DNA of 64,000 bases from Isoetes taiwanensis (taxonomy: Eukaryota; Streptophyta; Lycopodiopsida; Isoetales; Isoetaceae): NCBI GenBank assembly GCA_021234155.1, contig JAJEKV010000002.1, positions 14,609,428 through 14,673,427 on the forward strand, written 5' to 3'. The notes under the pieces are model-generated. The model did no database searches and was not told the DNA's origin. It saw only the letters and a list, made by a program, of their open reading frames with translations. Shown piece by piece: positions 1 to 11,700 of the stretch (the stretch's first letter is position 1; every line of letters begins with the position of its first letter). Position numbers and translations under genes: made by a program.

Positions 1-1650
1 AAGCCGTGGAGGCGGACCGATGTGGTCTGATTTGTGCCGTGAAGTCATGCACTGAACTTGTGGAAGTTGAGGACACGCCATGGTGGTATGACCCATTCTT
101 GACAAAGATAACACCGAAGCTTTAGAAGGATCAAAAGGAGCACGCGGGTTGGGTCCCCGCTGTTTGCTCCCTGCTTGATAGAGTTGAGTGGGTTGCAACC
201 GAAGTGGTGGTCACGATAGTCTGCGATTGTTGCCGAGGTGTGGTTTGCACTTGATAAACCATTTTGTTATGGAACGGTGTGGGATGAGTGCGAGTGCACT
301 CTTCCGTGGCATGATTGCACATGTTGCATCGCTTGCAATGAGGCGGCCATTGGTGGAGTTGCACTCATTTGCCAAATGGCCTTGGTATTTGCAAATATGG
401 CACCAGATCTCGACTTACTTTGTGGATTAGCGTGTTGAGGCCGAACAAACACCGTCGTGGAACCATGACAGTGGAATGAACGGAGCTCTTGAAGAGCCAC
501 GCCTCGGGAGGAAACATTGATCGAAAGTGATTGACAAGGTCGATAGCCTGCTCCAAAGTCTTGGGACGCAGGTATTCACCATGAGTCGAATAGCCGGAGG
601 AAGTCCTTGGAGAAACCGCACCAAAATCTGCCTCGCGGTGGGGTACTCCTTGAGCTTACTTAGCGTAATGTGAAGTCGATCCGCGAAAATCCCTCGCACT
701 CGTGGGCTCTTGTTGAAGTTCATTGAGTTGCTTGAGATGAAGTTGATCATCATCCGTGGTCCCATAATGAGACGTAAAAGGTTCGATTTCTCGACCGCTT
801 TTGTTTCCAATGGCTTTTGTTGGACATGAGCCATTGATGAGGAGAGCCACGCAGGTGGTGGAAAAGATGTGGAATTTCAATTGAGGTTGCGCATGACCAT
901 TTAGGACAGCTAGAGCCTCAAATTCTTCCATGTGGGCCCGAGCACTTTGGTCTAAGGGTTTGCCTTTAAGTGTTGCCAAAGGTGGGATAAGTCGGGCCGT
1001 GAGTCCGAAAGGTAGATGTGAAAGTGCTTGGCCGACAGAACAATATAGTGAGGATATTGAGGTTGAGTTGGATGGGCATGGTGCCCGGCGATCCCTCGGC
1101 GAAGGGGTGATCGCGTGGAGGAACCGGGGGTTGCCGAGCATTGGTTTTGAGATCCGTGAAGGTTGTAAACAGGAAGGGCAAAGTGGGAAATGTAGGGAAA
1201 GGATATTCCCCGGTAGGCATAAAAGAGACGGGTGGATATCCTTGGCCACCCGGGAGATGATGGTTGTGAAGGAAGAGGGGTATGGCCTGAAGAATGATGG
1301 ATGTAGGCATGTTCAGGGTATGAAAGTACGGTTGAGAAGGTTGAGCCCGATAGGGCCCGACGATAGTGATGATGAGGTGACTGAGGTTGTGAGCAATGTT
1401 TGCACGCTTTGGGGCGGGAACCGGGGCGCAGACAGACACGAGGGGTTGGCGGCGCCGACCGAGCTCCCTAGACCAAGATGGCCTCCCTATGTCATAAGCA
1501 GATCCATACATGTCTCAACAGTTTCTGATGCCGATGGCGCCTCCCAAGGGATGCCGCCTGAGAGAAAGGAGTTCTTCCCTCGCGGAAATTTGGACGCATA
1601 TGGCGCATGTAAAGAAAGTAGGATTGAATCGGACCCGCAACGGGCGATGT
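1..1650 (-). pseudogene. gag region of Ty3-type element A (partial, broken)
   Basis: This is the gag-like 5' coding part of a Ty3-type LTR retrotransposon read on the minus strand; the rest of the element lies left of the window. A CCHC zinc knuckle is readable on the minus strand at about 360-401 (reading WCHICKYQGHLANEC, spacing C-X2-C-X4-H-X4-C), with a second Cys/His cluster just downstream at about 300-340. Upstream segments read AHMEEFEALAVLNGH and similar capsid-like peptides at 650-1250. The frame is broken many times. A near-copy lies at 30987-32631 and preserves the same peptides, so the identification rests on two copies. Many of the breaks coincide with CAG/CTG positions and may not be real. 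The 255-residue plus-strand frame at 930-1697 is antisense and not a gene. Confidence 0.7.
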
Positions 1651-2238
1651 TGTTTGGGGTCCGGGTTCGGGAACTCCCGGAAGACAGCCCTCCGTGAGGA
1701 CCCGTGGATCTAACAGAGAGTCCGGGGACTATGTCACGGATTTGCAAGAAGAGAAGAAGAAGAAGAAAACAAACAAATGAGAGGAAAATGATAAGCTTCC
1801 TTGATATCAATGATGAACATACATGAGCTCGTAATAGAGAGAAAAACCGAAAGGAGACAAGACTCAAAACTCATCTAGAACTCATATGCGAGCTCTAGTC
1901 ATATATATAGTACAATGGCCTTGGGGCCCAATATAGACACTGACCGATCTCTTGGCCGACTCGGAAGGAGGCCTGATTTGCAGGAATGTTGGCGTGCCTC
2001 TTGAAATGCCTAGAATCACGCCGACGGCCGACACGGGCGGTGACGGGTCATCACTTGTCCGAAGCCGGTGCCTCTTGTTGACTGGGACGCAGAAGCTTTG
2101 ACCGCGTGGTCTGGCTACTTGGTCTTCTGCCGAGCCTTTGATGGTCTGACCTGGGTAGCTGGGGAGGATCCTTTTTGAGCTTGACCTGGTCTGTTGTATG
2201 CATGAATAGTCCCCGTACTGGAGGCAATGTGACTAACA
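1651..2238 (-). repeat. 5' LTR of element A
   Basis: Read on the minus strand this repeat runs TGTTAGTC...CCCCAAACA. Two further copies lie at 22256-22873 and 32632-33222. It is directly followed, in minus orientation, by the gag-like region of element A. The plus-strand flank at 2239 starts cctac, the same flank as the copy at 33222, so both LTRs sit at the same insertion site and descend from one insertion. Confidence 0.75.
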
Positions 2239-2793
2239 CCTACCGTGATCGAACCGAGAGAGATGCAACCCGTGGTGAAGTCCCAAAGGATGATGCCAGA
2301 AGACTGTGTCTCTGGCAGGTTATAGTCACGTCAGAGCCCGATTTAGCCTGTCTGCAAAATATACATAAGAGGGGCAGATGGAGTGGTCAACCCTAGCCAT
2401 TGTCTATAGCCAGCCCTGCCATTGTTATATCTCGGTCTGCTCTATCTAAGCCCAGTCGTCAGTCTGCCTCCCTTATTAGTCTGAGTATGGGTAGGAGCTA
2501 TTCTGCTTTATGATGTATTGTTATCTATGATGAATCTATGGATGGATAGATGGTACTATTCTTCGAGGTAGCTGATTATGTTATTATTGCTAGTGCGGAT
2601 GTTTATGTTCATGCTCCCGATATTATGGGAGCACATAGAGGAAGGGTGCGCAAGACATCTTCGTACCCCCTTCCCCCACCATGGCCATCCCAGGTGCAGG
2701 ATAAATGGAGGGCCCATGCGGTAGATGTGTTGGATAGGGGATTTCCCGCGAGATGTACGAGGGTGCATCGTATATTTGGTGGGGACCACCACA
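2239..2793 (+). repeat. 3' portion of chromovirus LTR (C' 5' LTR)
   Basis: The segment resembles the part of the D-type LTR around 54155-54710 (reverse complement), with shared blocks such as gagatgcaaccc and the purine-rich stretch ending in atggagtgg(t/a)caaccc. It ends in accaccaca and is followed after one base by a primer-binding site. Its upstream half is not here because element A is inserted at 2238/2239. It is duplicated at 33223-33773. Confidence 0.7.
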
Positions 2794-2794
2794 A

Positions 2795-2806
2795 TGGTAT
2801 CAGAGC
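2795..2806 (+). other. Primer-binding site of C' (initiator tRNA-Met type)
   Basis: The 12 bases TGGTATCAGAGC match the plant initiator-methionine tRNA primer site used by many LTR retrotransposons. It lies one base after the LTR end at 2793, which fixes the element's plus orientation. Confidence 0.85.
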
Positions 2807-5075
2807 AATAATCTTAGTTGACCAAGATCTAACTCTGGCCATGACCCTAAATAGGTAGATTAACTGGCCTAGTTAAGAAATGGAATGAGAATTCCAGTCT
2901 TGAACCATAAAAAGTGGGAGAAAATTTTTTCCCATTAGCAGGGTCATAATTAGATTAAGTTATAGTCTAAGTGGTACAAATAATACAGTCAAAAGAAACC
3001 TTCTAGTAAATTGAGCCCAAATTGTTCATGAACTGCATTTTTCAAGCGAAAATTGAACGAGAAATTGCTCAAGAGGAAGCTTGAAAGAAAATGGCATGAA
3101 ATGACCAATATTTGGCCCAAAAGAAATAGGGAAATTTCGAGAAATAGTTAAGGTGATTAGAGAAAGTACCTTAATTAATAACTCATAGTTCTAATACATT
3201 GACTCTTAAGAAAAGTGGCCACTAAAAGCTTTGGAAGCACCTCTACTCTTTAGAAGTTCCCAAATTGTAGCTTGAACCTCTCCTTTGTCCTTGTAAAGCA
3301 AATCATAAGCTAATCTCTGAAGCTGTCTTAGAGTGTGCACCGAACGAATAGTCTGCAAGATCGACCGGAAGGTGCCACGAATAGACACAGTCGACCATCA
3401 AGGAAGGAAAGAGCTCCCAAAGAGGCCACCGTCAAAGAAGCCAAGTTGTTGGGAGGACCAAACAGGTAGCAAAAAAAAAATTGGAAGCCTCAGCTTGCAC
3501 CTGAATGTTGAAGCACTTGCAGCAGGCAGTGGCAAACAAATTCCTCAAAGCCGCGGTGACCTAGGCCAGCGACAAACTTAGTTACTCAAGCTCTTCGCAT
3601 TTAATCATATCACTCTCGTGAGGAGTGGCGACTAGCACTTCTAAAAGAATTCAAGGGTATAGAATAAAATGAGGGTGAATACAATGATATCAAATACAAG
3701 TATGTCCCTCAATGAACCCTCTCAAGATGTAGCTAGTGAAGAAAATGACCATTCGATCGACGATTTGCAAAAATGTGGATCTATCTCTCGCATTTACCGT
3801 GTCGGGGCTAGAACTTGAAACTTGATAAGCCTGCCACAACTATATCCGAGGATTGGTATTAAGTGGATGCGAGATTGAACGATGCACTTCAAAAGACCTT
3901 AAATCTCCATCTCTTCCAAATAGAAACCACCAAACATGAAGTACTAATTTTCATTACGTATATAAGCAAACTTACATCTAGTAATGAAGGTAGTTGAAAT
4001 TGCTTGTTGAAGGCTTCATGCCTTTTTAGATTTGGAATCTCCATCTCTTCCAAATAGAAACCACCAAACATGAAGTACTAATTTTCATTACAGATACACG
4101 CAAACTTATGTCTTGTAGTGAAGATGCTTGCAATTGCTTCTTGAAGACTTCATGCATTTTCAAAGGAATCTTCTCTTCAATGAGAGGACCATTCAAAATT
4201 AAATTCCTTGGTCTCTACCTCAAAGATAGAGTAATTTAACTATCAATTGTTGAAATTATTGCAAATTATTTGAAATAGTTTGGTTAGCTTTACTAAGGAG
4301 GACAGATTTTAAAATAGTTTCAACATATATATGACCTATGAGTCACATTCTCTAAAAATAAACGACATTGTCAAGGTATTTAGAGAATCAAGATTGGTGA
4401 AGTAAATAGATGTTGAAAGACGAGAGGTTTGCCAAAAGGCTTTGTACCTTGAGCTTCGAATATTCAATTTACATTTCAAAACAAAGGAAAAAAAGGTTAG
4501 GTGCTATAAAAAGCCAGCATCGGAATCATTTGATACACAAAGAGTAAGGACTTTTGTTAGAATTTTTATTACCATACATATAGAAATTAGTGCACAAATC
4601 GTAGAAACAACAAACAAGAAATGACTAAAAATTGTTTTGTCTTGTATGGCATAGACATCATTTCGGCATCATTATTTCCAACTGATCTTGCCTTTCCAAA
4701 TGTGATACATTTATTGTCACGAAGAAAAATATAGACTTGTATTTGCAACATAAGGCGCGACATGTCAAAAACGTCAATCTTGCAACTCGCTGAAGCTCAA
4801 GAGAAATGGAGATCGAAGGCCCATTTTGAAGATGAGGAGGCGCTAGGAACAACCTCGGTAATAAGAGCAACCCAAAGAGCTAGAAGAGCGCCAAGTTTGT
4901 AAGCAATGCGGAAGAAAAAGAGCAAGGAGAAGAGGTCGCAGGAGGAAGAGACATAGGCAAGAGAGAAGTGAACAAAGAGGCGGAAAATAGGTGGATGGGG
5001 AGGTGTGGTTATCGAGAATCACAACCGATGAACTGCAGGAGGATGAGTCCGAGGAGGAAGAAGAAGACGAGTATT
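2807..5075 (+). other. Leader of C' with tandem repeat and N-terminal part of an H3-like ORF
   Basis: This stretch lies between the primer site and the H3-like region. It has no long ORF. It contains a direct tandem duplication of about 134 bp starting at 3903 and 4036, and a TATA-like motif at 4504-4515. At its right end it becomes GAG/GAA-rich, consistent with an acidic linker. It is a near-copy of 33787-36055. The two copies part at 5075/36055, within the acidic-coding repeat. Confidence 0.55.
4504..4515 (+). promoter_or_regulatory. TATA-like motif in C' leader
   Basis: The motif ctataaaaagcc stands about 1.7 kb after the primer site and upstream of the H3-like region. The same motif is kept at 35477-35488 in the second copy. 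By position it matches the internal TATA boxes of element D, so an internal promoter is inferred. Confidence 0.5.
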
Positions 5076-6243
5076 GCTAAAGTAGCGAATCTTCTTGGCC
5101 CGAGATCTGGCGAGGATCGGATCGGGCGACCATCTGAGAGATCATAGGGCGGCCAGAGCGGACATCATGCATCAATTCTCGAGGAGATCAGCGGAGAGGG
5201 AAGGAAGAGGAAGGGCGAGGGGAGCCGCGAGGAGCAGAGGCAGGCTGATCCAGCGGTAGGGGCAACTCGGGCCCGAGACCCACTGCGGGGAGGGCAAAGG
5301 GAGAGAAAGAACAGCGGCGTGGCCTTAGCCCGCTGAAGAAGCGGTCTTACTTGGCTTCGCCGGCAAGAAATCTACCCGAGCGAGGCCTTGGCGTAGGGCG
5401 AAGGACGAAAATCGGAAAGCGGCCAACCTCACATTGTGGAGCCAAAGAAAATAGAAAGCCATTGGCGGAGCAAAAGGTTATGTGAGAAGGTTAGTAGCGA
5501 GGGTGAGGCCCGTCGTCCTTGAACCATCGAGCAAAAGAAGACCCGCCTTCCTGACGGCTTCGAGGGCCGAACTCGTGCGGCCACGGAGAGGAAGCGGGAT
5601 TACGTCAAAACCCCGCCTGTAGAAAGGGAAAGCCCGTAGTAGCACCCGGCGGGTAACACGGGGAGGCGGGAGAGCCCGAGCAGGCGAAGCCCCACGCTCG
5701 GCGTGGGATAGAGTTAAAGCCACAGCGGCCCCAGGCGTCGTGATGAACCGGTCAGGGTCTGTCGGAAGAGGATCGAGGAAACTGGCAGCTTACATGGAAA
5801 TTCAGGAGGCATCCTGATACCTAATACGAGAACCTGGTGAGAGCGATTGAAGAGGCGGACACAGAAATGAAGCAGACCACAGGCCGCCACCACCCCAAAG
5901 CCCAAGCCTCCCCGAGCACCCGAAGGAAAGAAAGCGGGCGGCGGGGAAGAGTTGGAGAGCAGGCCACTCCGAAATCCGGCACTTCGAGGAGAGTTACGGA
6001 CTCTTGATTCGAGAGGCGTTTCCAGCGTTTAGTCAGCGAAGTCATGCGGGGTACAACGGACATGCGTGGCCAGGTAAGGATGTTATTTGTGCTTACGGGG
6101 GAGGCAGTAGAAGTAATGAGTGCGGCATTTTGAAGGAATTCAGCGGTACACCCGCGTTTTCGCATAAAGAGGGTCACCTCTTTGAAGCGGGGATATGTAT
6201 CTTGCGAGGGCACATCAAGAGGCAGCCCTTGAGATTTTTATAA
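5076..6243 (+). pseudogene. Histone H3-like ORF of C' (degenerate)
   Basis: The C-terminal part of a histone H3 fold is readable, scattered over frames. From 5971 the frame reads EIRHFEESYGLLIREA, which aligns with the H3 alpha-N helix and alpha-1 start (REIRKYQKSTELLIRK). A second frame gives FQRLVSEV at about 6024, then IKRVTSLK at about 6165, and a further frame DMYLARAHQ at about 6195, matching the H3 segments FQRLVREI, AKRVTIMPK and DIQLARR in order. 5076-5970 is probably linker and N-terminal sequence but the tail cannot be read; no MARTKQTARK is seen. It lies 140 bp upstream of the first palindrome, as in element D. The frame breaks fall where the D-type sequence has CAG, so the decay may be partly a sequencing effect. 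Confidence 0.65.
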
Positions 6244-6382
6244 ATAACAGAAATTTTGTTAATATAGAAGAAGAATTTGTGAGTGAATAAGTAATATACA
6301 TACAAGCTTAATTAAGTTAAGTTATAGAATTCTAGTCTTTTTAATTTGGTTAAATTGGAATTTTTGAGCAAAATTGGGCGAT

Positions 6383-6456
6383 GTCTCTACGTCAGCGCCG
6401 GGGCGAGAAGAATGAGAGATTCTCATTTTTAGGAGCAGAAGCATAACGTGAACCAC
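6383..6456. promoter_or_regulatory. Palindrome 1 upstream of C' ORF2
   Basis: It runs from gtctctacgtc to acgtgaaccac, with an inner stem aatgaga/tctcatt. It aligns end to end with the reverse complement of the 67-bp palindromes of element D (gtctcacacgtcgcgcc...). The outer arms are more decayed than in D. Confidence 0.6.
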
Positions 6457-6584
6457 GCTTAAAATGTCCAAAACAACTCCCGTCGACCAAATAAAGAGCC
6501 AATTACGCCTAACTTCGTGAGTTTGGTAGAGATTACATCCTTAAGATTATCCAAATTGATTAAGTTTGGCCCATTTAGACCCAT

Positions 6585-6656
6585 GTCTCCTGCGTCAGCG
6601 CGGGACAGAAGAATAGACTTTTTCATTGTCGGTGCAGGCAGCGTGAACCTCATCTC
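6585..6656. promoter_or_regulatory. Palindrome 2 upstream of C' ORF2
   Basis: This second palindrome-like unit starts 202 bp after the first, compared with 199 bp between the two equivalents in element D. It keeps gtctcctgcgtcagcgcggg at the left and gcgtgaacc at the right. The inner stem is poor. Confidence 0.5.
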
Positions 6657-6834
6657 ATTTTCTTCACCAAATGATCTCCAAGTTGTTGCAATAGGTTCAT
6701 TAGTTGTTCTTAGCATGCTCAAGAGCCACAAGAAGTAGTCTTCAAGAGCTGCGTAATTGCACCCTTTAATAGATCAGAATCATCCAATCTTTCGGTAAAT
6801 TCTAGGTCATCCAAAAATTAGGGTTTTCCCTTTT

Positions 6835-6845
6835 CTATAAATAAG
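6835..6845 (+). promoter_or_regulatory. TATA box for C' ORF2
   Basis: The motif ctataaataag lies 53 bp before the start codon at 6898 and about 180 bp after the second palindrome. The context (aaaaattagggttttccc before it, catttctca after it) matches the promoter at 51712-51722 of element D, so the promoter is conserved between elements. Confidence 0.65.
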
Positions 6846-6897
6846 TCCCCCATTTCTCATTTAGCACCACAAACACTCCTCCAGCACATGGCCGATC

Positions 6898-8450
6898 TTC
6901 GGCTCCACTGGCCGCATCCGTTTGATACTCTCTTCTTAGCTAGATCCAATGGCCACTTTGCTGACTTGAGGCGTTAGTACGGCGCCCGGTCACCCATGCT
7001 ACTTAGAAGGATGTGGCGACATCTTCCAAGTCTTTAGGAAAGAATTGATATCAAGCTTCACAGCTAAATGCAACCCCAGCACTCTGAGGCAAGTGTTAGC
7101 GAGAGTTTCAAGCTAGAGGTACAGGACCCTCCCTTGTTCAGGTCCCCCCTTGCATGGGATATTTCATTCAGGCCATCCCTTCAAGCGACCCAGCAGGCGT
7201 GCTCCCCAACATGTAGAGTACCTAACATTTGAAGGCAATTTGCTTGGACTACACATGGTCACGACCAAGCGGGGACCAAGTATTTCTCTTACACACGCCC
7301 GCCCAGCATGTTCTTATCCCATGGCGCGAAACCCCATGAGAACCAACCTCTATCCCTCCGTGGAAGTGGACCCCATAGCGATCAAAGCGAGAAGAAGCGA
7401 GATGCTTTTGCGGTACAACAAAGAGCAAGAAGGAAGGGAAGATGAAGAGTGGACGACGAAGAATACGAAGCTAGACTTCGAGAGAAGAGGAAGCGGCAAC
7501 AAAGCGAGCGAGGGAGCTGGTCAACCCGGCGGCCCGTGACTATAGGAGTTGCTCCCCGCCCAGGCTAGGCATCACAAGCCTAGCCCCTATCATCATCGGC
7601 GGAGAGGAGTATCTACTCCTGGCGACATCTGGGGCACCCTCGAATCACGAGGAGAGGAGCTCCGATTGGATGGCTGCTCACCAGCTGGCCGGTCGGCATG
7701 GGCGACTTCGCCGTCAGGGAGTCACCAGACTTTTCGCTTCAAGTGAGGCAAACACATACGAGAGGCGACTTCCATCCGGGCATACAGCGCCAAAGCGGAG
7801 TCATGGGGCCGGAAGGGCACGCCATACGAAGAAAAGGATTCCCTGCGCCATTGAGGCGGATAGGGATCGGCCAGACCACTAGCATCGTCACGTCCCTCAA
7901 CACCACCTCCGGCAGAGGCGAGAATGCGACCTCGGCGGGATTGGCTCTCAACATCCAGAGACTACGGGGGCTCACGGGGGCCGAGGTGCGGCGATTACTC
8001 GCAGTGGCATAGGCGGGGGAGGCCAAACAGTGGGGAATCATCACTTTGGCCTGGCAGTAGTCGGTGAGGGTACTACACGCCCTTCTTTGCTAGATGGGGA
8101 ATAGCGGTGGTACACATAAAGTCCCGACAGGGGCAAGGAAAGTGTTCATGCTGAGATTGCACTCTGAGGGCTTGGCGGGGCATGCTCGAATAAGCGGCAA
8201 ATGTAGAGCTATCTTTGTCTAGTCAAAACAATGGCACTTTCGACCTCTTCGACCGCCATACCCCTCATCGGCGTCGGCGAGATTGCTGATGACCATGACC
8301 CCTCACATCTGACCCTTGAGGGTGGATTTGGTTGGGGAGAGCATTGCGAGAGGCGGCGACCAATGATCTCTTGAGGGAACTTAGGTCGTGGTAGGAGCGG
8401 CCCAAGTGCAAAAATCCTCGGAGGACACAACCCATCTTGCAGCGATTTCA
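6898..8450 (+). pseudogene. ORF2-like gene of C', unknown function (broken)
   Basis: This is a degraded copy of the unrecognised ORF2 of element D (50086-51599). The segment GTKYFSYTR at about 7270-7300, the stretch around VEVDPIA at about 7365, the nucleotide block corresponding to GLGITSLANIII at 7560-7610, and VFMLRLHSEGLAGHARI at about 8138 all appear in the same order. The start is taken as the atg at 6898, 53 bp after the TATA box. The reading frame is interrupted by many small indels. The function is not recognised. Confidence 0.55.
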
Positions 8451-8740
8451 AGACTAGTTGACTCTTGATCAGGAGACTTTTTGTACTAAAATATTATATA
8501 ATATAAAATATAATTTCTTTTGCACACTTAAATGTTTTGTTGATGTATATTTGTTTCCACAACTATGCCAACAAACCCATATAATACAAAAGGAACAAGT
8601 TAAACAACCATATAGCCATGGTGCTGTGTGCATGCGATTAGAGGCCCCTAAACTTCGGGGAGCGACAATGCACCAAGACCTTAGGAAGAAGCAGTCATGA
8701 ACCCACCCGGCAAGGAACCTGTTTGGCGGGATTTGGACCC
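8451..8740 (+). other. Spacer between ORF2 and gag-pol of C'
   Basis: The spacer is AT-rich (tattatataatataaaatat near 8490) and matches in position and composition the spacer 49802-50085 of element D. No gene or clear signal is seen. Confidence 0.4.
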
Positions 8741-11700
8741 ATGACCCCGAGGAAGAGAAATATCCCAGAGATGAGGCCGGACGCCCGAAGCGGAGATAAA
8801 GGCCCCTTCTTGTGGCATAGCGAAGGCGAGGTTGATTAAGGCAGCGCTAAGTTACCTGAAGCATCGGCTGGCGGAGGCGAGGAAGGGACAAGAAGAGGAG
8901 TAAGAAGTCACTCCAGCGGAATCTTGGAGGCTCTGGCTTCCGGTCGGACCTACGACTCAGGAAGGCAAGCGGGGCCCGGGACGAGCAGGGCGCTTAAAGG
9001 CGGAGGAACACTGCGAGATAAAGGCGGAAGGGGGCGCCATAGAGGGGCGACAAAAGGACACCGGGGCCTCACGACTACGGGAAAGAGTAGATTCCGCATT
9101 GGGCAATGTATGGAAGGCGAGGAAAGCTGGAGCGGTTCGGGGGCGGAGCAGTCGGGGTTGAGGCGAAGCATGGTAGGGCCGAAATGAGTGAGAATGCGAA
9201 ATGCTTATAACATGAAGGATAAAGACAAAGCGTGGCAATACTTGAACTTGAGAAAAGGAAGCGCTGATTTGGTGGAAGGTTATACAAGGCACATATGGCT
9301 TAGCGAGGGATGCTTGTAAGTTGAGAAGAAAGTTGCTAAAAGCCTTCAAAGCGCCAAATACGTCCGAGGAACATAAGTCAGGTACGATACGTGATTCTCA
9401 CGAGGGTTGCGGCAAGGTAGCAATCATCGGGGAGTATCTACGGAGGAATTCATGGTGAGGTACATATGTACCAAAGTGGGTGAGAAGCATGCGGTAGAAA
9501 GCTATATTGAGGGAAATTTGAATGAGGAGATGCAAGCTTGGCGGCAATAAACCCTAAAAGTGATGCTCCAGGCGAGTCAAGGCAATAAGCACAAAGAGCG
9601 GGACCTGAGAATGGCGAGCTGAGAGGCATGATATTTCCGGGGATAAAGGCAAAGGCGGCGAGGAAGCTATAGCCCTAGAACGGCGATCCAGTCCGGCTAG
9701 AACCCCATATATGGTAGCCGAGAGGGAAGCGGCGGAGGAGAAAAGAAGCGGTGTCCTTCAAGGACAGCGGGAGAGGTCAAACTACTTAGCGGGTGCGTCC
9801 TTTTTCTGGCGAGCAATGCCCAAGGAGAAGAGGCGAGGTGCATAGAAAAGCAGCTTTGCTTGGTGCTTCCGGCCGAGGCCATAGGGCAATGAAGCTGCCC
9901 CTACGTCATGATGCGGCGCTAAGCGGAGGCTGGGATATTAGGACACTGCAATACGGCGATGGCAATGAGGAAGCCGCTGACTACATTGAGGTGGAGTATG
10001 CCTCTTTTTGCACTTAATAGATCTGAGAACTAAGCGGAAGGCAGTGTCAAAATAATCTCCCTGCCAGAGTCCTTCATAGTCTTGATAGACTCGGGAAGTA
10101 GCCACTTAACTTTTGCATCCCCGGAATGGTTCCAAATGTTGAAGTTAGAGCCACTAAAGTCAAAGCCAAGGCCGTTGTCCTGGCAAGGTGGTGCAGTAAA
10201 GGCGGACGGCAGGTAGAGAGTGCCGACATGCGACTTGCGAGGTTAATATCCAGATGGATGGGGAGGCGGTAATGGGCGTGACAAATACGACTTGATCATA
10301 GGAATGAATTACCTTGGACCCGATGGGAGCCATTATCGATTGTGGAAAGCGGAGGTGACCTTCCCAACACGGCGAAAGCGAGATCATGAGATCACATGTA
10401 AAAGTTGTTCCCCATCATGCGGTGCATGTCTTCTTGGCTGTTCAGAGTGCATCAGGAAGCGAGCAGGGCATACATCTTCAAGCAGGATTGATGAGCGAGG
10501 AATGGGAGGAAGCAAAGAAGGCAGGGTGCTAGAAGCAAGTTACTTGCGAAGCAAATAGCTTTCGGTGATCACGGAGTTCCATGATCTCTTTCGGATAGGA
10601 TCAAGCGGCTCCCTCCTTATAGAGTGAGTGTGAGATAGCGCACCGAGGCGAGAATACAAAGCCGACAAGCAAGGCTCCATCTGGAATGGCGGCCGCGGGG
10701 AGTTAGCCGAATTTGAAGGCGCAATGCGGGGAATTTACTTTCGACTTGAAGCTTCATTAGACCTAGTGTCTACGCGCCATTTGGAGGCGCCCATTCTGTT
10801 TGTTAAGAAGGATGGCGTTTAGGATGTGCATAGACTATAGGCAGTTGAACAAGCACACCATTAAGAACAAGTATCGCTCCCGGATCAGATGACTTGATGG
10901 ATCAACTCCAAAGGTGCAAGGTTTTCTCCAAAATCGACTTAAAAGGTCGGATTATCATCAAATCCGGGATATAGGAAGAATATATCCAAAGGGCCTTCAG
11001 CAGCGATATGGGCATTATTCCCGCGGTAATGCCTTTTCGGCTTAAATGCCCCAGCGGCGTTCATGAGGCTCATGAGCATTTATCTTGAGGGATTTTTGGA
11101 ACACCTTTGTGATTGTATTCTTTGATGACATTTTTAGTGTATAACCAAATCCCTTGAAAACCGTTACAACATAAGGAGAGTGCTAAAGTTGAAGAGCACC
11201 GGTTGCCGCATGAAGTTGTGGAAGTGTCCGCGCCAGGAAGGAAGGTGGAATACCTAGGTCATGTGATCTCATGAGAGGGTCTACGTGGATCACACTTAGG
11301 AATTGAAGCCCGTCATTGATTGGCGGTAGCGAAGAATGTGCATGAAATTGAGAGTTTTTCGGCCTATGCTTGAGGTACTACGAGGAAGTAAGTGAGAACT
11401 TTTGCTAAGATAAGCGGCCCCATTACTTGAGACTTGTGGCGGAGAAAGTGAGGGTGGGGAGGCGAGCAGTAGCACAAGAAAGCCCAAGCAGGAGTTTGAA
11501 TTGTTGAGAGCTTTGCTGCTTGATCTTAACACTGGGACCAGGAAAGGAAGATAGAAGCTTGTAGCCTTGATAGCGTGAACAGCTCTGAGGCGGTGCTCAT
11601 GCAAGAAGCGTCTGTTAGCATTATGATTCGAGGGAAGATGAGCTGGCCTTAGAAGCAGCTACCCCACACCTGACTCGAGGGGAATTGCTTGCGGTTGTCG

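Noticed and set aside
930-1697. 255-codon plus-strand ORF
   Set aside because: It is antisense to the gag region of element A; the second copy at 31900-32700 does not keep this frame open.
2550-2858. 102-codon ORF present twice (also 33530-33838)
   Set aside because: It spans the LTR end and primer-binding site, so it is not a plausible gene; the identity comes from the duplication.
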